A stretch of DNA of 64,000 nt from Tamaricihabitans halophyticus (lineage in GTDB: Bacteria > Actinomycetota > Actinomycetes > Mycobacteriales > Pseudonocardiaceae), in NCBI RefSeq assembly GCF_004340875.1, contig NZ_SLXQ01000008.1, forward strand, positions 209,173 to 273,172. Reading direction: 5' to 3'. Shown here in pieces: positions 41,197 to 51,143 of this stretch (positions within the stretch are counted from its first letter, which is position 1; each line of letters starts with the position of its first letter). The notes beneath the pieces were generated by a model. It did no database searches. It was given only the letters and a program-made list of their open reading frames with translations, and was not told where the DNA came from. Made by a program: the position numbers and the translations under genes.

Positions 41197-42228
41197 GTGA
41201 TCGCCGGCACTCGGAAGGGACGTGCGCCCGTCCCACTCTCGGTGCTGGATCTGGCCCCCATCGGGGTGGACAGCACCCCAACCGAAGCCCTGCGCACCAG
41301 TACCAAACTGGCACAGTTGTGCGAACGGCTCGGTTACCACCGGTACTGGGTCGCCGAGCACCACGGGATGCCGGGTATCGCGAGTTCGTCACCCGCGGTG
41401 TTGATCGCGCATCTGGCCGCGCACACCAGCACGCTGCGGATCGGTTCCGGTGGGGTGATGCTGCCCAACCACGCGCCGCTCGTCGCCGCCGAACAGTTCG
41501 GCATGCTGGAGGCGCTGCACCCAGGCCGGATCGACCTCGGCGTGGGGCGTGCGCCGGGAACCGATCAGGCCACCGCACGCGCGCTGCGGCGCAGCAGCGG
41601 GCCGGCCGGCGCGGACGACTTCCCCGAGCAACTCGCCGAACTCGAGGCGTTTCTCGGCGCGGACTTTCCCGCCGGGCATCCCTACGCGGACGTTCAGGCG
41701 GTACCGGCCGCTGGGATGCCGGCGGTATGGCTGCTCGGTTCGAGTGGGTTCAGCGCGCAGCTGGCCGCGTTGCTTGGTCGGCCGTTCTCCTTCGCGCACC
41801 ACTTCAGCGCGCAGAACACGATGCCCGCGCTGGCGCTGTATCGCGAGCGGTTCCAGCCATCCGCGGTTCTCGATCGACCGTATGCCTCGATCGGCGTGCA
41901 CGCGATCGCGGCCGATACCGAAGAGCTGGCCTATCGGCTTTCGCGCACGGTCGGGCTGAACATGCTGCGGTTGCGCCGGGGCAGCCCCGGCCGGGTGCCA
42001 AGCCTGCGCGAGGCGGACGAGTACCCGTACACCGAGGCCGAGGAGGAGTTCCTGGCCAACTGGTTGTCCACCGCCGTGTACGGCACGCCGGAATCGGTCC
42101 GTACCCAACTCGACGAACTGGCCGAGCGAACCGGTGCCGATGAGCTGATGATCACCGCGAATATCTATGCCGAGGACGTTCGACTGCGCTCCTTCGAACT
42201 CATCGCCAAGGCCTACGAGATGAGTTAG
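41197..42228 (+). CDS. LLM class flavin-dependent oxidoreductase
   Basis: A protein of about 343 residues of the luciferase-like monooxygenase superfamily (MsnO8-like group), using FMNH2 or F420. Typical landmarks are [13 protein letters not shown] at the start, [20 protein letters not shown] with the conserved histidines, and [13 protein letters not shown]. Substrate unknown. The start is uncertain: GTG 41197 is chosen, GTG 41167 and a later GTG are possible, and none has a strong ribosome-binding site. The upstream intergenic DNA has a short GGCATCGG duplication (about 41034-41050). Confidence 0.88.
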   Translation: MIAGTRKGRAPVPLSVLDLAPIGVDSTPTEALRTSTKLAQLCERLGYHRYWVAEHHGMPGIASSSPAVLIAHLAAHTSTLRIGSGGVMLPNHAPLVAAEQFGMLEALHPGRIDLGVGRAPGTDQATARALRRSSGPAGADDFPEQLAELEAFLGADFPAGHPYADVQAVPAAGMPAVWLLGSSGFSAQLAALLGRPFSFAHHFSAQNTMPALALYRERFQPSAVLDRPYASIGVHAIAADTEELAYRLSRTVGLNMLRLRRGSPGRVPSLREADEYPYTEAEEEFLANWLSTAVYGTPESVRTQLDELAERTGADELMITANIYAEDVRLRSFELIAKAYEMS

Positions 42229-42353
42229 CCCTACGAGATGAGTTGGGCGCCTTCCTGACAAGTGTCATCCGAGCCGGTGACAGATCGGACTACGTTGGGC
42301 CGAGCAGCCTCGGCAGGATTGGTCTCCGCACGTCCCGAACCCGCGAGGAGATC

Positions 42354-43973
42354 ATGGGCCCGACACCCCGCCAGCTGTCCGTACTGCTCACTGTCCTTTT
42401 TGGCCTGTCGTGGCTGGGTGGGCTGGTTGCGCCGGCCGCGTCTTCGGCGCAACCAGCGCCGCCCGGCGGCGTACCGGATGTCGCGATTCCAGAACTCGAC
42501 TGGGCTTCCTGCGCCGATGCGCCCGAACTGGACTGCGCGCATGCCTCGGTACCGCTTGACTACGCGAAACCCGAGGGAGAGACGATAACCCTGGGTCTGG
42601 TGCGGGCCCCCGCGACCGAACCGGAGCGGCGGATCGGCGCGCTGGTGATCAACCGGGGCGGCCCGGGCTACTCTGCCGTGGACTACCTGCGTCAGGTACA
42701 CGATGGCATCGTCGCCTCGCCGGTGGACGACCGAGTCCGAGCACGCTATGACCTGATCGGCGTGGACGGCAGGGGCAGCGGCCACGCTGACCCGGTGGTG
42801 CGGTGTTTCGACTCGGAGCCCGAGGCGATCCAGCTCGCCGGTTCAGTGCCGGCGATACCGGACGACGCGGCACAGCGGGCGGCACGGATGCGCGCGGATC
42901 GAACGTACGCGCAGGGGTGCCACACGCGTAGCCGGGAACTGCTTGCGCAACTGCACAGTACCGCGATGGCAAGGGATCTGGACGTGCTCCGCGCCGCGTT
43001 GGGGCAGACACGGTTGAACTATCTGGGCCAGTCCTACGGCACCTATCTGGGCGCCGGATACGCCAAGCTGTTTCCGGAGCGGGTCGGCCGGTTTGTCTTC
43101 GACAGCGTGCTCGATCCGGTGCGCAGGGACCAGGGCGCGCCAGGAACCACGATCTCCAGCCGGATCGGCACGGATATCGCGACCGAGCAGACGCTGGCCG
43201 AGTTCTTCCGGCTCTGCGCGGCTGCCGGATCGAGGTGTTCCTTCGGCGATGGTGACCCTGCCGGGCAGTTCCGCGAGCTGACTGAGCGACTGCGCGCGGC
43301 GCCGTTGCCATTGACCGCCTCGGACGGTGCGCGGGTCTGGCTCGACTATTCCTATGTGGTCAGCTGGACCGGTGGCTGGTTGTATCAGCCGGAACTGTGG
43401 TCGCAGGTGGGTGCCACCTTCCTGCGATCGGCGTGGGACGCGCTCGCTGACCCGGCGGCGCCGGCTGCGGTGCGGCTGGCTGATGAGATCCAGCAGCTGC
43501 GCCAGGCCGGGATGTTCGCGGGTCCGTACACCGGGCTCAACCCGGTTTTCCACGCGGTGACCTGTGCCGAGGCACAGGCGCCGCGCACCACGGCGGGTTT
43601 GCACGCGCTGGTACGCGAGCGCGAACGGCGGGCGCCGCGGTTCGGCGCGCTGCGCGCCTACGCGGCCAGTCCCTGCGTCGGCTGGCCGGTCGTGGCGAAG
43701 CCACTCGGCGTGGGCGGCTGGCCGGTACACACCAAGCACCCCGTGCTGATCATGAACAGCCGGTTCGACCCAGCTACGCCGGTGTGGTCGGCCGAGCGGA
43801 TGGGCAGGCTGCTGCCGAACAGCCGGCTGGTGGTCAACGAGGGTTGGGGACACGTCACCACCCAGCAATCCCAGTGCGCGGTGCGGACCGCCTCGGAGTA
43901 CCTGGTGCACAACCGGTTGCCGGACCAGGGCGCATCCTGCGTACCGGACTCGGTGCCCTTCAGCGCGGGTTGA
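42354..43973 (+). CDS. Secreted alpha/beta hydrolase, TAP-like (tripeptidyl aminopeptidase family)
   Basis: A 539-residue exported hydrolase. A signal peptide (hydrophobic LSVLLTVLFGLSWLGGLVA, then AASSAQP) is followed by an alpha/beta hydrolase core with the nucleophile GQSYGTYLG and the oxyanion strand NRGGPGYSA. The C-terminal TAP-like domain has NSRFDPATPVW (aspartate) and WGHVTT (histidine). Streptomyces tripeptidyl aminopeptidases of this type trim extracellular peptides. ATG 42354 follows GAGGAG. Its stop is followed, at 15 bases, by the 3'-end element. Confidence 0.93.
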   Translation: MGPTPRQLSVLLTVLFGLSWLGGLVAPAASSAQPAPPGGVPDVAIPELDWASCADAPELDCAHASVPLDYAKPEGETITLGLVRAPATEPERRIGALVINRGGPGYSAVDYLRQVHDGIVASPVDDRVRARYDLIGVDGRGSGHADPVVRCFDSEPEAIQLAGSVPAIPDDAAQRAARMRADRTYAQGCHTRSRELLAQLHSTAMARDLDVLRAALGQTRLNYLGQSYGTYLGAGYAKLFPERVGRFVFDSVLDPVRRDQGAPGTTISSRIGTDIATEQTLAEFFRLCAAAGSRCSFGDGDPAGQFRELTERLRAAPLPLTASDGARVWLDYSYVVSWTGGWLYQPELWSQVGATFLRSAWDALADPAAPAAVRLADEIQQLRQAGMFAGPYTGLNPVFHAVTCAEAQAPRTTAGLHALVRERERRAPRFGALRAYAASPCVGWPVVAKPLGVGGWPVHTKHPVLIMNSRFDPATPVWSAERMGRLLPNSRLVVNEGWGHVTTQQSQCAVRTASEYLVHNRLPDQGASCVPDSVPFSAG

Positions 43974-44001
43974 CCGCGCTGACCGTCAAGAACGCGGTCA
44001 C
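43971..44001 (+). repeat. 3'-end element, copy 5
   Basis: TGA (43971-43973) is followed by CCGCGCTGACCGTCA and then AGAACGCGGTCAC (43989-44001). The 15-base spacer matches copy 3 at most positions. Confidence 0.65.
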
Positions 44002-44078
44002 TCACGGTCGCCGCGAGATCCCTCAAGATTGCGGGGTCGTACCCGGCGGCCCGGCCGAACACGCAGCGTGGTCCGACT

Positions 44079-44084
44079 TATAGT
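44079..44084 (+). promoter_or_regulatory. -10 element (TATAGT) ahead of the glycosyltransferase fusion gene
   Basis: TATAGT lies 61 bases before the TTG start; the -35 region is weak. The best sigma-A-like -10 in this stretch. Confidence 0.4.
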
Positions 44085-44144
44085 GTGCCCCTCGATACCG
44101 GGAAACTCTCGCGTGGTTCGGAGAACGAGCGAAGGGGGTGCCAG

Positions 44145-47100
44145 TTGGCTCCGCCCGTCGCGTGCACGCTGGTCGCACGCAACTACCTACCCGCGGCACG
44201 GGTGCTCGCGCGGTCGTATCTGGCGCGGCATCCGGAGCACCGGTTCGTGGTGGGCGTGATCGACGGGCCGCCGGAGGCACGGTACGCGGGTTTTCCCGAA
44301 CGGGGCTGTTCGGTGGTCGGTCCGGAGGCGTTCGGCATCGACGAGGCCGAGTACCTCCGGATGGCGACCGCGTACACCGTGCTGGAGCTGGCCACCGCGG
44401 TGAAGCCGTACCTGTTGCGGGCACTGCGCCGCGAGCACGAGGTGGCGATCTATCTGGACCCGGATATCCAGGTGTTCGCGCCAATGCCGGAGCTCGTGGA
44501 GCTGGCCAGGGCTCACCAACTCGTGCTGACCCCGCATTTCCTGCGGCCGTTGCCCAGGGACGGCAAGGAGCCCGGGGAAGCGGTGATCATGGGCACCGGA
44601 TTGTTCAATCTCGGATTCCTCGCCACCGGCCCCGGTTGCGAGGAGTTCCTGGACTTCTGGGCGGACCGGTTGCGGATGGACGCCGTGGTCGCGCCGGACG
44701 AACAACTGTTCACCGATCAGCGCTGGGTGGATCAGGTGCCCTCGCTGTTCGGGCATCACGTGCTGCGCGATCCCGGCTACAACGTCGCGTACTGGAACAC
44801 CCACGAACGTCCCATTGAGCGCGCCGAATCCGGCGAGTACACCGCGGCCGGGGTACCGTTGCGATTCTTCCACTTCAGCGGCTATCGCCCGGAAAAGCCG
44901 TGGCTGCTCAGTTTTCACTGCTCGCGCCGGCCGCGCACACTGCTTTCTGAACACCCGGTGCTTGGCGAACTCTGTGCCGGATACGGCACCGCCCTGGCCG
45001 AGGCCGGGTACGCGGATCCGGGTGAGGAGAGCGGGTACGGGTTCGGCGCGCTCGCGGATGGCACCCGGCTGACCCCGCTGATCCGGCGGCTGTTCCGCAC
45101 CGCGTGGCTCGATTACGAACGCGGCGAGCGAGGAGCGCATGGGACACCACAGCGGCCGCCGATGCATGGCTTCGGTGCCGATGGTGGTGCCGCGCTCGTT
45201 CGCTGGCTGGCCGAACCACCCACGGCGGCGCACGCGGCGGCCGGAATCAGCAGGCTCGCCATGGCGATCTGGGGGAGCCGGGCCGATCTGCGTGCCGCGT
45301 TCGGGGACCCGACGGGTGTGGATGCCGCGAACTTCCGGCAGTGGTGTCGCGATTCCGGGCCGAAGGAAGTCGCGCTGCCGCCTTGGGCCTGCCCCGCCGA
45401 ACCCGCGAGTCTGGCCCCGCCCGACGATGAGTTCGGCGTGAACGTGGTTGGTTACCTGACCGCCGAACTCGGACTTGGCGAGATGGGTCGCATCGTGCAC
45501 GACGCGCTCACCGCCGCCGAGGTACCGGTCGTATCGGTGGTGGAAGACCGCGCGGTGCACAACCGGACTGGCCTGCCCGCGCCGGAAACCGTTGGAGAAC
45601 CACGGTTTCCGGTGAGCCTGTTGTGTGTCAACGCCGACCAGACCGGCGTCGTACTGGACAACCATCCGACCGCGGGGTATCGGCGATACCGGATCGGGCT
45701 GTGGGCTTGGGAGCTCGACAAGTTCCCCGGATGGCTACACGACGCGTTCGCCGCCGTCGATGAAGTGTGGACAGTCAGTGAGTTCTGCCGGCAGGCAATC
45801 GCGCGACACAGCAGCGTCGATGTGCATACGATCCCGGTGCCCGTGCCGGATGTGGGCAAAACCGCGCCGCACCGCCGGCGGCAGGACCCGATCCAGTTCC
45901 TGTTCGCCTTCGATTTCAACAGCGTGGGCGAGCGGAAGAACCCCTGGGGCACGGTGGAGGCCTTCCGCCGCGCGTTCCCCGATCCGCACGCGAATCCGCC
46001 CGCCCGGCTGGTTCTCAAGGCGATCAACGGTGAGCGGAATCCGCATGCGGCCGAACGGTTGCGGATGGCCGTCGCCACGGATCCCCGGATCGAGCTGATC
46101 GATCGGTACCTGGACACCGCGGAGCTGCATCAGCTGTACGCGAACAGCCACTGCTATGTCTCCTTGCACCGCAGCGAGGGATTCGGGCTGACCATCGCCG
46201 AAGCCATGATGCGCGGTATGCCAGTCATCGCAACCGACTACTCGGGCAGCGCCGAGTTCCTCGACGAGCGAACCGGCTGGCCGATTCCCTACACGATGGT
46301 CGAGGTCGGCCACGGATGCTTTCCCTACCAGGCAGACGCGCACTGGGCACAGCCCGATGTGGACACCGCCGCACGCGCGATGCGACAGATTGCCGAGTAT
46401 CCCGAGGAAGCCGCCAAACGTGGCTGGGCGGCTCGGGAGAAGCTGCTGCGCGCCCGATCGACGGAGGAGGCGGCACGCTGGTTCGGCCAGCGGTTGGCCG
46501 CGGCGTACGAGTCCTGGCAGGGCGGCGCGGCATCAACCGCGGCCGAGCAGGAGGTCGCCGAACCGTTGGAGTCTGCCGAACTGACCGAGCACACCGATAG
46601 CCCAGATAGCGCCGAGCAGGGCAAGGCGGATGGGGTGGAAGGAGTCAGCGTCTTGGTCGAGGATGCCGAACCGGCGCCGGCCGACGAACCAGCCGCGGAA
46701 GTACCCGACGACGGCGCTGAGGCAGGCCCGGCGCTGCGGGAACCGCTTGATCCGCTGCGCGCGGCGAGGGAGCGGCTACACCAGCGGCCAACGGCGGACG
46801 ATCCCGCCCGCAATCCACTCGCCCCCGCTCTGCGCAAGCTGGTGCTGCGCAGCTTGGACCACTACGACGCGCACCAGCGTGGCCTGCTCGACGCGCTCGC
46901 GGACGGCACCGAGGACACCGCGGTTCGGCTGCGGGAGCGGATCGAAGCGCTGGAACGCCGGTTGGATGCCCTCGAGGCAAGCACCCGGGTGGACGAACTG
47001 GCCACCGAACTGACCGCGGCCGCCACACGGGCATCCCGTACCGAGGACTCGGTGCGCGAGCTGGCCGAGCACACCGACACCGAACTCGCCGCGCTGGGCC

Positions 47101-48032
47101 AGCGGTTCGACAAGGGCCAGCACGACGCCAACGTGCGCCAGCAGCACACCATCGAGATGTTCGCCGAACGCGATCGGCGAACCGACGCCATGCACACCCA
47201 GCTGGACCGGGTTCAGCTGGATCTCGATCCGTTGTATCGGGCGGCACCGTTGCGCCATGCGCCCGTTCCCGCCGGGACCGAGGTCGTCCTGTGCGATGCC
47301 GGAGCCCTGCTGGTGCCGCGCGACGACGTGTTCCTGCCCTGGCTGCGGCACCACCGCGGCTGGGAGGAGGACGAGGCCAGCCTGATGGCGACGCTCGCCG
47401 GCGATGGTTTCGTCCTCGATATCGGCGCGCACGTCGGCTACCACACGATCCGGCTGGTCCGGGACTGCCCGGAGATCGCCGGGGTACTCGCGGTCGAAGC
47501 GAACGAACACACCGCACTGCTGCTCGAGCGCAATCTGCGGGTGAACCTGCCGGAGCAGGCCGCGCGCGGTGTGTCGGTGCTACCGGTCGCGGCCTGGGAC
47601 CAGGACGCGACGGTGCGGCTAGCCCAGCAGGAAGCGCATAACAGCGGTGACTACCGAGTGTGGCAGGACGGCGAGCCTGGCGCGGGCGTACGCGGGATCC
47701 GGCTGGACGGCTTGCCCGAACTCGGCGAGGTCCGGGTCGGACTGGTCAAGGTGGATCTGCAGGGTCGTGATCATCGTGCGCTCGCCGGCCTGGTCGGCGT
47801 CCTGCGGCGGGATCACCCGCAGGTCGTCTGCGAGTTCGCGCCGGAGCAGATCCGTGGCCTTGGCGATGATCCGGAGCTGGTGCTGCGCGGTTACCGGGAC
47901 TTGGGCTATCAACCCGGTCCGATCGGAGCGGCCGAACGGGAGTACACCGATGCGGAACTGATCGCCGAGGCCGAAGCCTCGGTGGCCGGATTCAGCACGC
48001 TCTGGCTGCGGCCGTCGTCCGTAACGCCGTAA
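44145..48032 (+). CDS. Multidomain glycosyltransferase: GT-A-like + GT4 + coiled coil + FkbM-type methyltransferase
   Basis: A 1295-residue cytosolic-looking protein with four parts. (1) Residues about 5-330: a GT-A nucleotide-sugar transferase with the metal-binding IYLDPDIQVF (DPD near 105) and FNLGFLA. (2) About 430-790: a GT4/GT-B domain with VNVVGYLTAELGLGEMGR, VWTVSEFCRQAI and the donor-site HRSEGFGLTIAEAMMRGMP. (3) An acidic linker and a coiled coil (about 900-1030) rich in Arg/Glu heptads. (4) About 1085-1240: an FkbM-type methyltransferase with VLDIGAHVGYHT and VEANEHTA. The start is TTG 44145 with AAGGGGG six bases upstream. It probably builds and O-methylates a surface glycan; substrates are unknown. 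An acyltransferase gene follows. Confidence 0.9.
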   Translation: MAPPVACTLVARNYLPAARVLARSYLARHPEHRFVVGVIDGPPEARYAGFPERGCSVVGPEAFGIDEAEYLRMATAYTVLELATAVKPYLLRALRREHEVAIYLDPDIQVFAPMPELVELARAHQLVLTPHFLRPLPRDGKEPGEAVIMGTGLFNLGFLATGPGCEEFLDFWADRLRMDAVVAPDEQLFTDQRWVDQVPSLFGHHVLRDPGYNVAYWNTHERPIERAESGEYTAAGVPLRFFHFSGYRPEKPWLLSFHCSRRPRTLLSEHPVLGELCAGYGTALAEAGYADPGEESGYGFGALADGTRLTPLIRRLFRTAWLDYERGERGAHGTPQRPPMHGFGADGGAALVRWLAEPPTAAHAAAGISRLAMAIWGSRADLRAAFGDPTGVDAANFRQWCRDSGPKEVALPPWACPAEPASLAPPDDEFGVNVVGYLTAELGLGEMGRIVHDALTAAEVPVVSVVEDRAVHNRTGLPAPETVGEPRFPVSLLCVNADQTGVVLDNHPTAGYRRYRIGLWAWELDKFPGWLHDAFAAVDEVWTVSEFCRQAIARHSSVDVHTIPVPVPDVGKTAPHRRRQDPIQFLFAFDFNSVGERKNPWGTVEAFRRAFPDPHANPPARLVLKAINGERNPHAAERLRMAVATDPRIELIDRYLDTAELHQLYANSHCYVSLHRSEGFGLTIAEAMMRGMPVIATDYSGSAEFLDERTGWPIPYTMVEVGHGCFPYQADAHWAQPDVDTAARAMRQIAEYPEEAAKRGWAAREKLLRARSTEEAARWFGQRLAAAYESWQGGAASTAAEQEVAEPLESAELTEHTDSPDSAEQGKADGVEGVSVLVEDAEPAPADEPAAEVPDDGAEAGPALREPLDPLRAARERLHQRPTADDPARNPLAPALRKLVLRSLDHYDAHQRGLLDALADGTEDTAVRLRERIEALERRLDALEASTRVDELATELTAAATRASRTEDSVRELAEHTDTELAALGQRFDKGQHDANVRQQHTIEMFAERDRRTDAMHTQLDRVQLDLDPLYRAAPLRHAPVPAGTEVVLCDAGALLVPRDDVFLPWLRHHRGWEEDEASLMATLAGDGFVLDIGAHVGYHTIRLVRDCPEIAGVLAVEANEHTALLLERNLRVNLPEQAARGVSVLPVAAWDQDATVRLAQQEAHNSGDYRVWQDGEPGAGVRGIRLDGLPELGEVRVGLVKVDLQGRDHRALAGLVGVLRRDHPQVVCEFAPEQIRGLGDDPELVLRGYRDLGYQPGPIGAAEREYTDAELIAEAEASVAGFSTLWLRPSSVTP

Positions 48033-48078
48033 CTATGGCGAATTCGTCAACCGTGTCCGATGGCGTGCGTCGGCCGGT

Positions 48079-48084
48079 TACCCT
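48079..48084 (+). promoter_or_regulatory. -10-like element (TACCCT) of the acyltransferase gene
   Basis: TACCCT ends nine bases before GTG 48094, and no ribosome-binding site intervenes, which suggests a leaderless transcript separate from the preceding gene. Confidence 0.35.
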
Positions 48085-48093
48085 GCTTGGGGT

Positions 48094-50466
48094 GTGACAC
48101 GCGTGGGTGCCCGCCGTGTCCCCACGCGCCGTTGGGGCGATCCTCGAGAAGGGGGGTCGGTAGCGCTGGCTGGCCACAGCGCGGAAGACGACCGGGACGC
48201 CGCGGTTCGGCGCGCCCGCGGACGCTCGCGCGCGCAACTCCCCGACAGTGACGCGGACCGCCCTACGTCGGGCAAGCGCCGGCGTGCCGCTGACGATACC
48301 CAGACGACTAGGGCGCCGAAGGTAACGATGCGGCGAAATGGCGAAGAACCGTCAACTGGTCGCCGGGCCACGGGCAGGAACGGGAAAAGCCGGGACGCAA
48401 ACCCCGGGGCCGCAAAGACTGGGGCCGCGAAAACTGGTGCCGCAAAGACTGGAGAGTCCAAGCCCCAGGAGGCCAAGTCCCAGGAGGGCAGGCCCGAGGA
48501 GACCGAACCAGCGACGTCGAAGCCAGCGAAATCGCCTACCGCGAAATCGGCCACCGCGAAGTCGTCGGCGGGGAAATCCCCGGCGGGCAAGACGAACGGC
48601 GCGGAGACCGCGACGGGCGGGGCCGCGACCAGCGGCGCGGACCAGGGTGGCAAGCGGCGGATCGCGTTCATCGACATCGGCCGCGCGATCGGCGCGCTAC
48701 TGGTCGTGTACACGCATTTCGACATGCTGTTCCTGCGCGAGAACAAGGATGTGCAGCTCTGGGTGACCCAGGCGCTGGATACCGCGTTCGTCTCGCCCAT
48801 GCGGTTCACCGACCAGGGCATCGGCGCCGTCGCGATCCCGTTCTTCTTCCTCGCCAGCGGTTTTGTCATCACGCCGATCGCCTTACGGCTTGGGGCGAGC
48901 AGATTCGCGGTCAACCGCGTGTTCCGGGTCTATCCGCTGCTGATTTTCGTTGTCGCGGTCAGCGCCGGATTCTTTGCGCTCGGCCTGCGGCCGCTCACCA
49001 CCGGCACGGTGACCGAGCTGGACGCCGGCATGCTGCTGAGCAACATCTCGCTGGTGAACTTCCTACAGAAGCCACTGCTCGCCCTGGTGGGTGTGGCCTG
49101 GACGCTTGCCGTCGAGGTGTTGTTCTATCTGCTGGTCGTCGCACTGTTACCGCTGTTGCGGCGCAATATGTGGCTGGCCATCGCGGTCGAGTTGGAGATC
49201 GTCCTGCTGGTGCTCGCCACGCACGCGCAGTTCGGCGAGAACTACCGCGCCATTGCCGTGAACGTGGCCTACCTGGTGATGCCGATCGCGGGGCAGGTGC
49301 TCTGGGCGGTCTGGGCCCGGCACATCAAACTCTGGCTGGCCAGCTGCTATCTGCTGATCGCCTGGGGGCTGTTCGTCTGGGCCGGCGAGCTGAACATCGA
49401 CCCGGACTACATTCCGCGAGCCTTCCCGTTCGTGGCGGCGCTGTTGCTGTTCCTGCTCGGCCTGTTCGCCGAGGAGCGGATGCGGGAACGTAAGGCCTGG
49501 ACCGCGTTGTCCGAGCGCACCTATTCGATCTACCTGCTACATGGCGCGATCGGCTTCCCGGTGATGTTCCTGGTCTATGACCACCTGCCGGTCTGGCTGA
49601 CACTCGGCGTTGGGGTACTGGCCACCGCGATAGGCGTGGAGATCGCCTACCGCCTGGTCGAGCGGCCAAGTCACAACCTCGGACGACGGCTATCCCGACG
49701 CGGCGGGAACGGCAGGGCGGCCAGCAAGGAGACCACACCAGTGGACCCGGAGGATGCTGGGACTCCCGAGCGTTCCGGGACGTCCGAGGACACTGGTATC
49801 TCCGCGGACCGTGCGGATACCGCCGATGCCGAGGTCTCCGGAGACGAGCCTGCCGTCAGGCCGGAGTCGCCGGCCGAACGCACCGACGTGCTGCCGCGCC
49901 GCACCGACCGGGAACCCGGCGACACCAGGGTCGGCGAGCAACTGCCGCGTTCCTCGGGAGAGCTCTTCGGGCAGAACCCAGCTCCACCGCGCCGCGATCC
50001 GGGTATCCGACGCCCGGTCGGACACCCCGGCCGGGGAAACGGCGAGCCGGGCAAGCGGTCGGTGGAACGGCGGGCGTGGGTGGAGCCGGACCAGGGGACC
50101 GCGATCCGGCAACGGCTGAACGGTCACACCTCAGATTCCGGTCCACCCCATCCCGGTGTGGTCCCGTCCGATCAGCAGCCGTCGGGCGTGCCCGCTCGGC
50201 CCGCGCCGCGACCACCGAGGTCCGATCCGGCTGGCCCTGCTCGGGCTGGACCGGTCGGTCCAGCACCGCCGCCGCGCCCGAGCGCGCCCCGGCGGAATGC
50301 GGCCTATCGGGACCAGCCACGGCCAGGAACCAATCCGACTGGACAGGTCCAGCGGGGGGATCCACCGCCGCCGGAGTTCCCACCCGGCCAACCCCGGCCA
50401 GGCCGGCACCAGCAGCGACCGCCGATCCGGCAACAGCCACCGCGCGAGGAGGACGGGCAGGACTAG
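48094..50466 (+). CDS. Acyltransferase 3 (OafA/YrhL-type) with long disordered tails
   Basis: A 790-residue protein. Residues 1-187 are a charged, disordered tail with a tripled GAAKT repeat (about 105-119). The membrane acyltransferase-3 domain (about 188-548) has RIAFIDIGRAIGALLVVYTH at the start, the conserved arginine in VNRVFRVYPLL, and about ten helices. Residues 549-790 are Pro/Arg/Gly-rich and disordered. Such enzymes O-acetylate or O-acylate polysaccharides or glycolipids, which fits the adjacent glycosyltransferase fusion. The start is GTG 48094, with no ribosome-binding site. Its stop shares CTAG (50463-50466) with the convergent GNAT gene. Confidence 0.88.
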   Translation: MTRVGARRVPTRRWGDPREGGSVALAGHSAEDDRDAAVRRARGRSRAQLPDSDADRPTSGKRRRAADDTQTTRAPKVTMRRNGEEPSTGRRATGRNGKSRDANPGAAKTGAAKTGAAKTGESKPQEAKSQEGRPEETEPATSKPAKSPTAKSATAKSSAGKSPAGKTNGAETATGGAATSGADQGGKRRIAFIDIGRAIGALLVVYTHFDMLFLRENKDVQLWVTQALDTAFVSPMRFTDQGIGAVAIPFFFLASGFVITPIALRLGASRFAVNRVFRVYPLLIFVVAVSAGFFALGLRPLTTGTVTELDAGMLLSNISLVNFLQKPLLALVGVAWTLAVEVLFYLLVVALLPLLRRNMWLAIAVELEIVLLVLATHAQFGENYRAIAVNVAYLVMPIAGQVLWAVWARHIKLWLASCYLLIAWGLFVWAGELNIDPDYIPRAFPFVAALLLFLLGLFAEERMRERKAWTALSERTYSIYLLHGAIGFPVMFLVYDHLPVWLTLGVGVLATAIGVEIAYRLVERPSHNLGRRLSRRGGNGRAASKETTPVDPEDAGTPERSGTSEDTGISADRADTADAEVSGDEPAVRPESPAERTDVLPRRTDREPGDTRVGEQLPRSSGELFGQNPAPPRRDPGIRRPVGHPGRGNGEPGKRSVERRAWVEPDQGTAIRQRLNGHTSDSGPPHPGVVPSDQQPSGVPARPAPRPPRSDPAGPARAGPVGPAPPPRPSAPRRNAAYRDQPRPGTNPTGQVQRGDPPPPEFPPGQPRPGRHQQRPPIRQQPPREEDGQD

Positions 50467-51035
50467 CTCGCCGGCTCTACGAGGGTGAGTTCAAGCGGGC
50501 CGGCAACGCGGATCTCGCGCAGCGGCTGACCGGCCGCGTCCAGCGTGCGGACGGTGCCATCCGGCTGCCAGCCGGCGCGGTCTCGGTACAACCCGAGAGA
50601 AGCCTCATCGGCCTCCGGGATCCAGGTGATGCCGCGCCGTGCCCCGCGCTCCCTTAACGCTTCGGCCGCGGCGGCCAGCAATCGTCCGCCATGCCCCCGG
50701 CGGCCCCAGCGCGGTTCCACGAGCAGGCTCGAGATCAACCCGGTGTGCGCGGAGTCCTCGGGCAGCGAGCCGTCCGCGTTCGCGGCGTCGGCTTCCGGGG
50801 ATGGCCCTGCCACGCAGAAACCGACCGCCGTACCGCCTTCCGTGGCGAGGAACACGGTGCTCGCTGGATGTTCGATCGCATCGAGCCATGCCGAGCGGGT
50901 CTGCTCGATGTCGAGTTCGGCTAGTACCTGTTCCGGTAGTAGGGCGGCATAAGCCGTCTGCCAGGTGCGCAGGTGGATATCCGCGACACTACCGGCATCG
51001 GCTGGACTGGCTGTTCGGACGGCTACGTCGGCCAT
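50463..51035 (-). CDS. GNAT family N-acetyltransferase
   Basis: A 190-residue GNAT protein. The acetyl-CoA loop is in LLVEPRWGRRGHGGRLLAAA (Q/R-x-x-G-x-G/A type), and the core strand before it is GLISSLLVE. The substrate is not predictable. ATG 51035 fits the fold start (VAVRTASPADAGSVADIH) though its ribosome-binding site is weak. The stop overlaps the stop of the acyltransferase gene. Confidence 0.9.
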   Translation of the reverse strand: MADVAVRTASPADAGSVADIHLRTWQTAYAALLPEQVLAELDIEQTRSAWLDAIEHPASTVFLATEGGTAVGFCVAGPSPEADAANADGSLPEDSAHTGLISSLLVEPRWGRRGHGGRLLAAAAEALRERGARRGITWIPEADEASLGLYRDRAGWQPDGTVRTLDAAGQPLREIRVAGPLELTLVEPAS

Positions 51036-51143
51036 ATTCGGAAGATACCGGGCTGGTTCTGGCTGGCTGAGGGCCGGCGCCCCACACCGCCAGCTACAAA
51101 TAACCAGTGTCTTTTTGTCAGTGGTTCTGCAAAGGTGTTCGCC

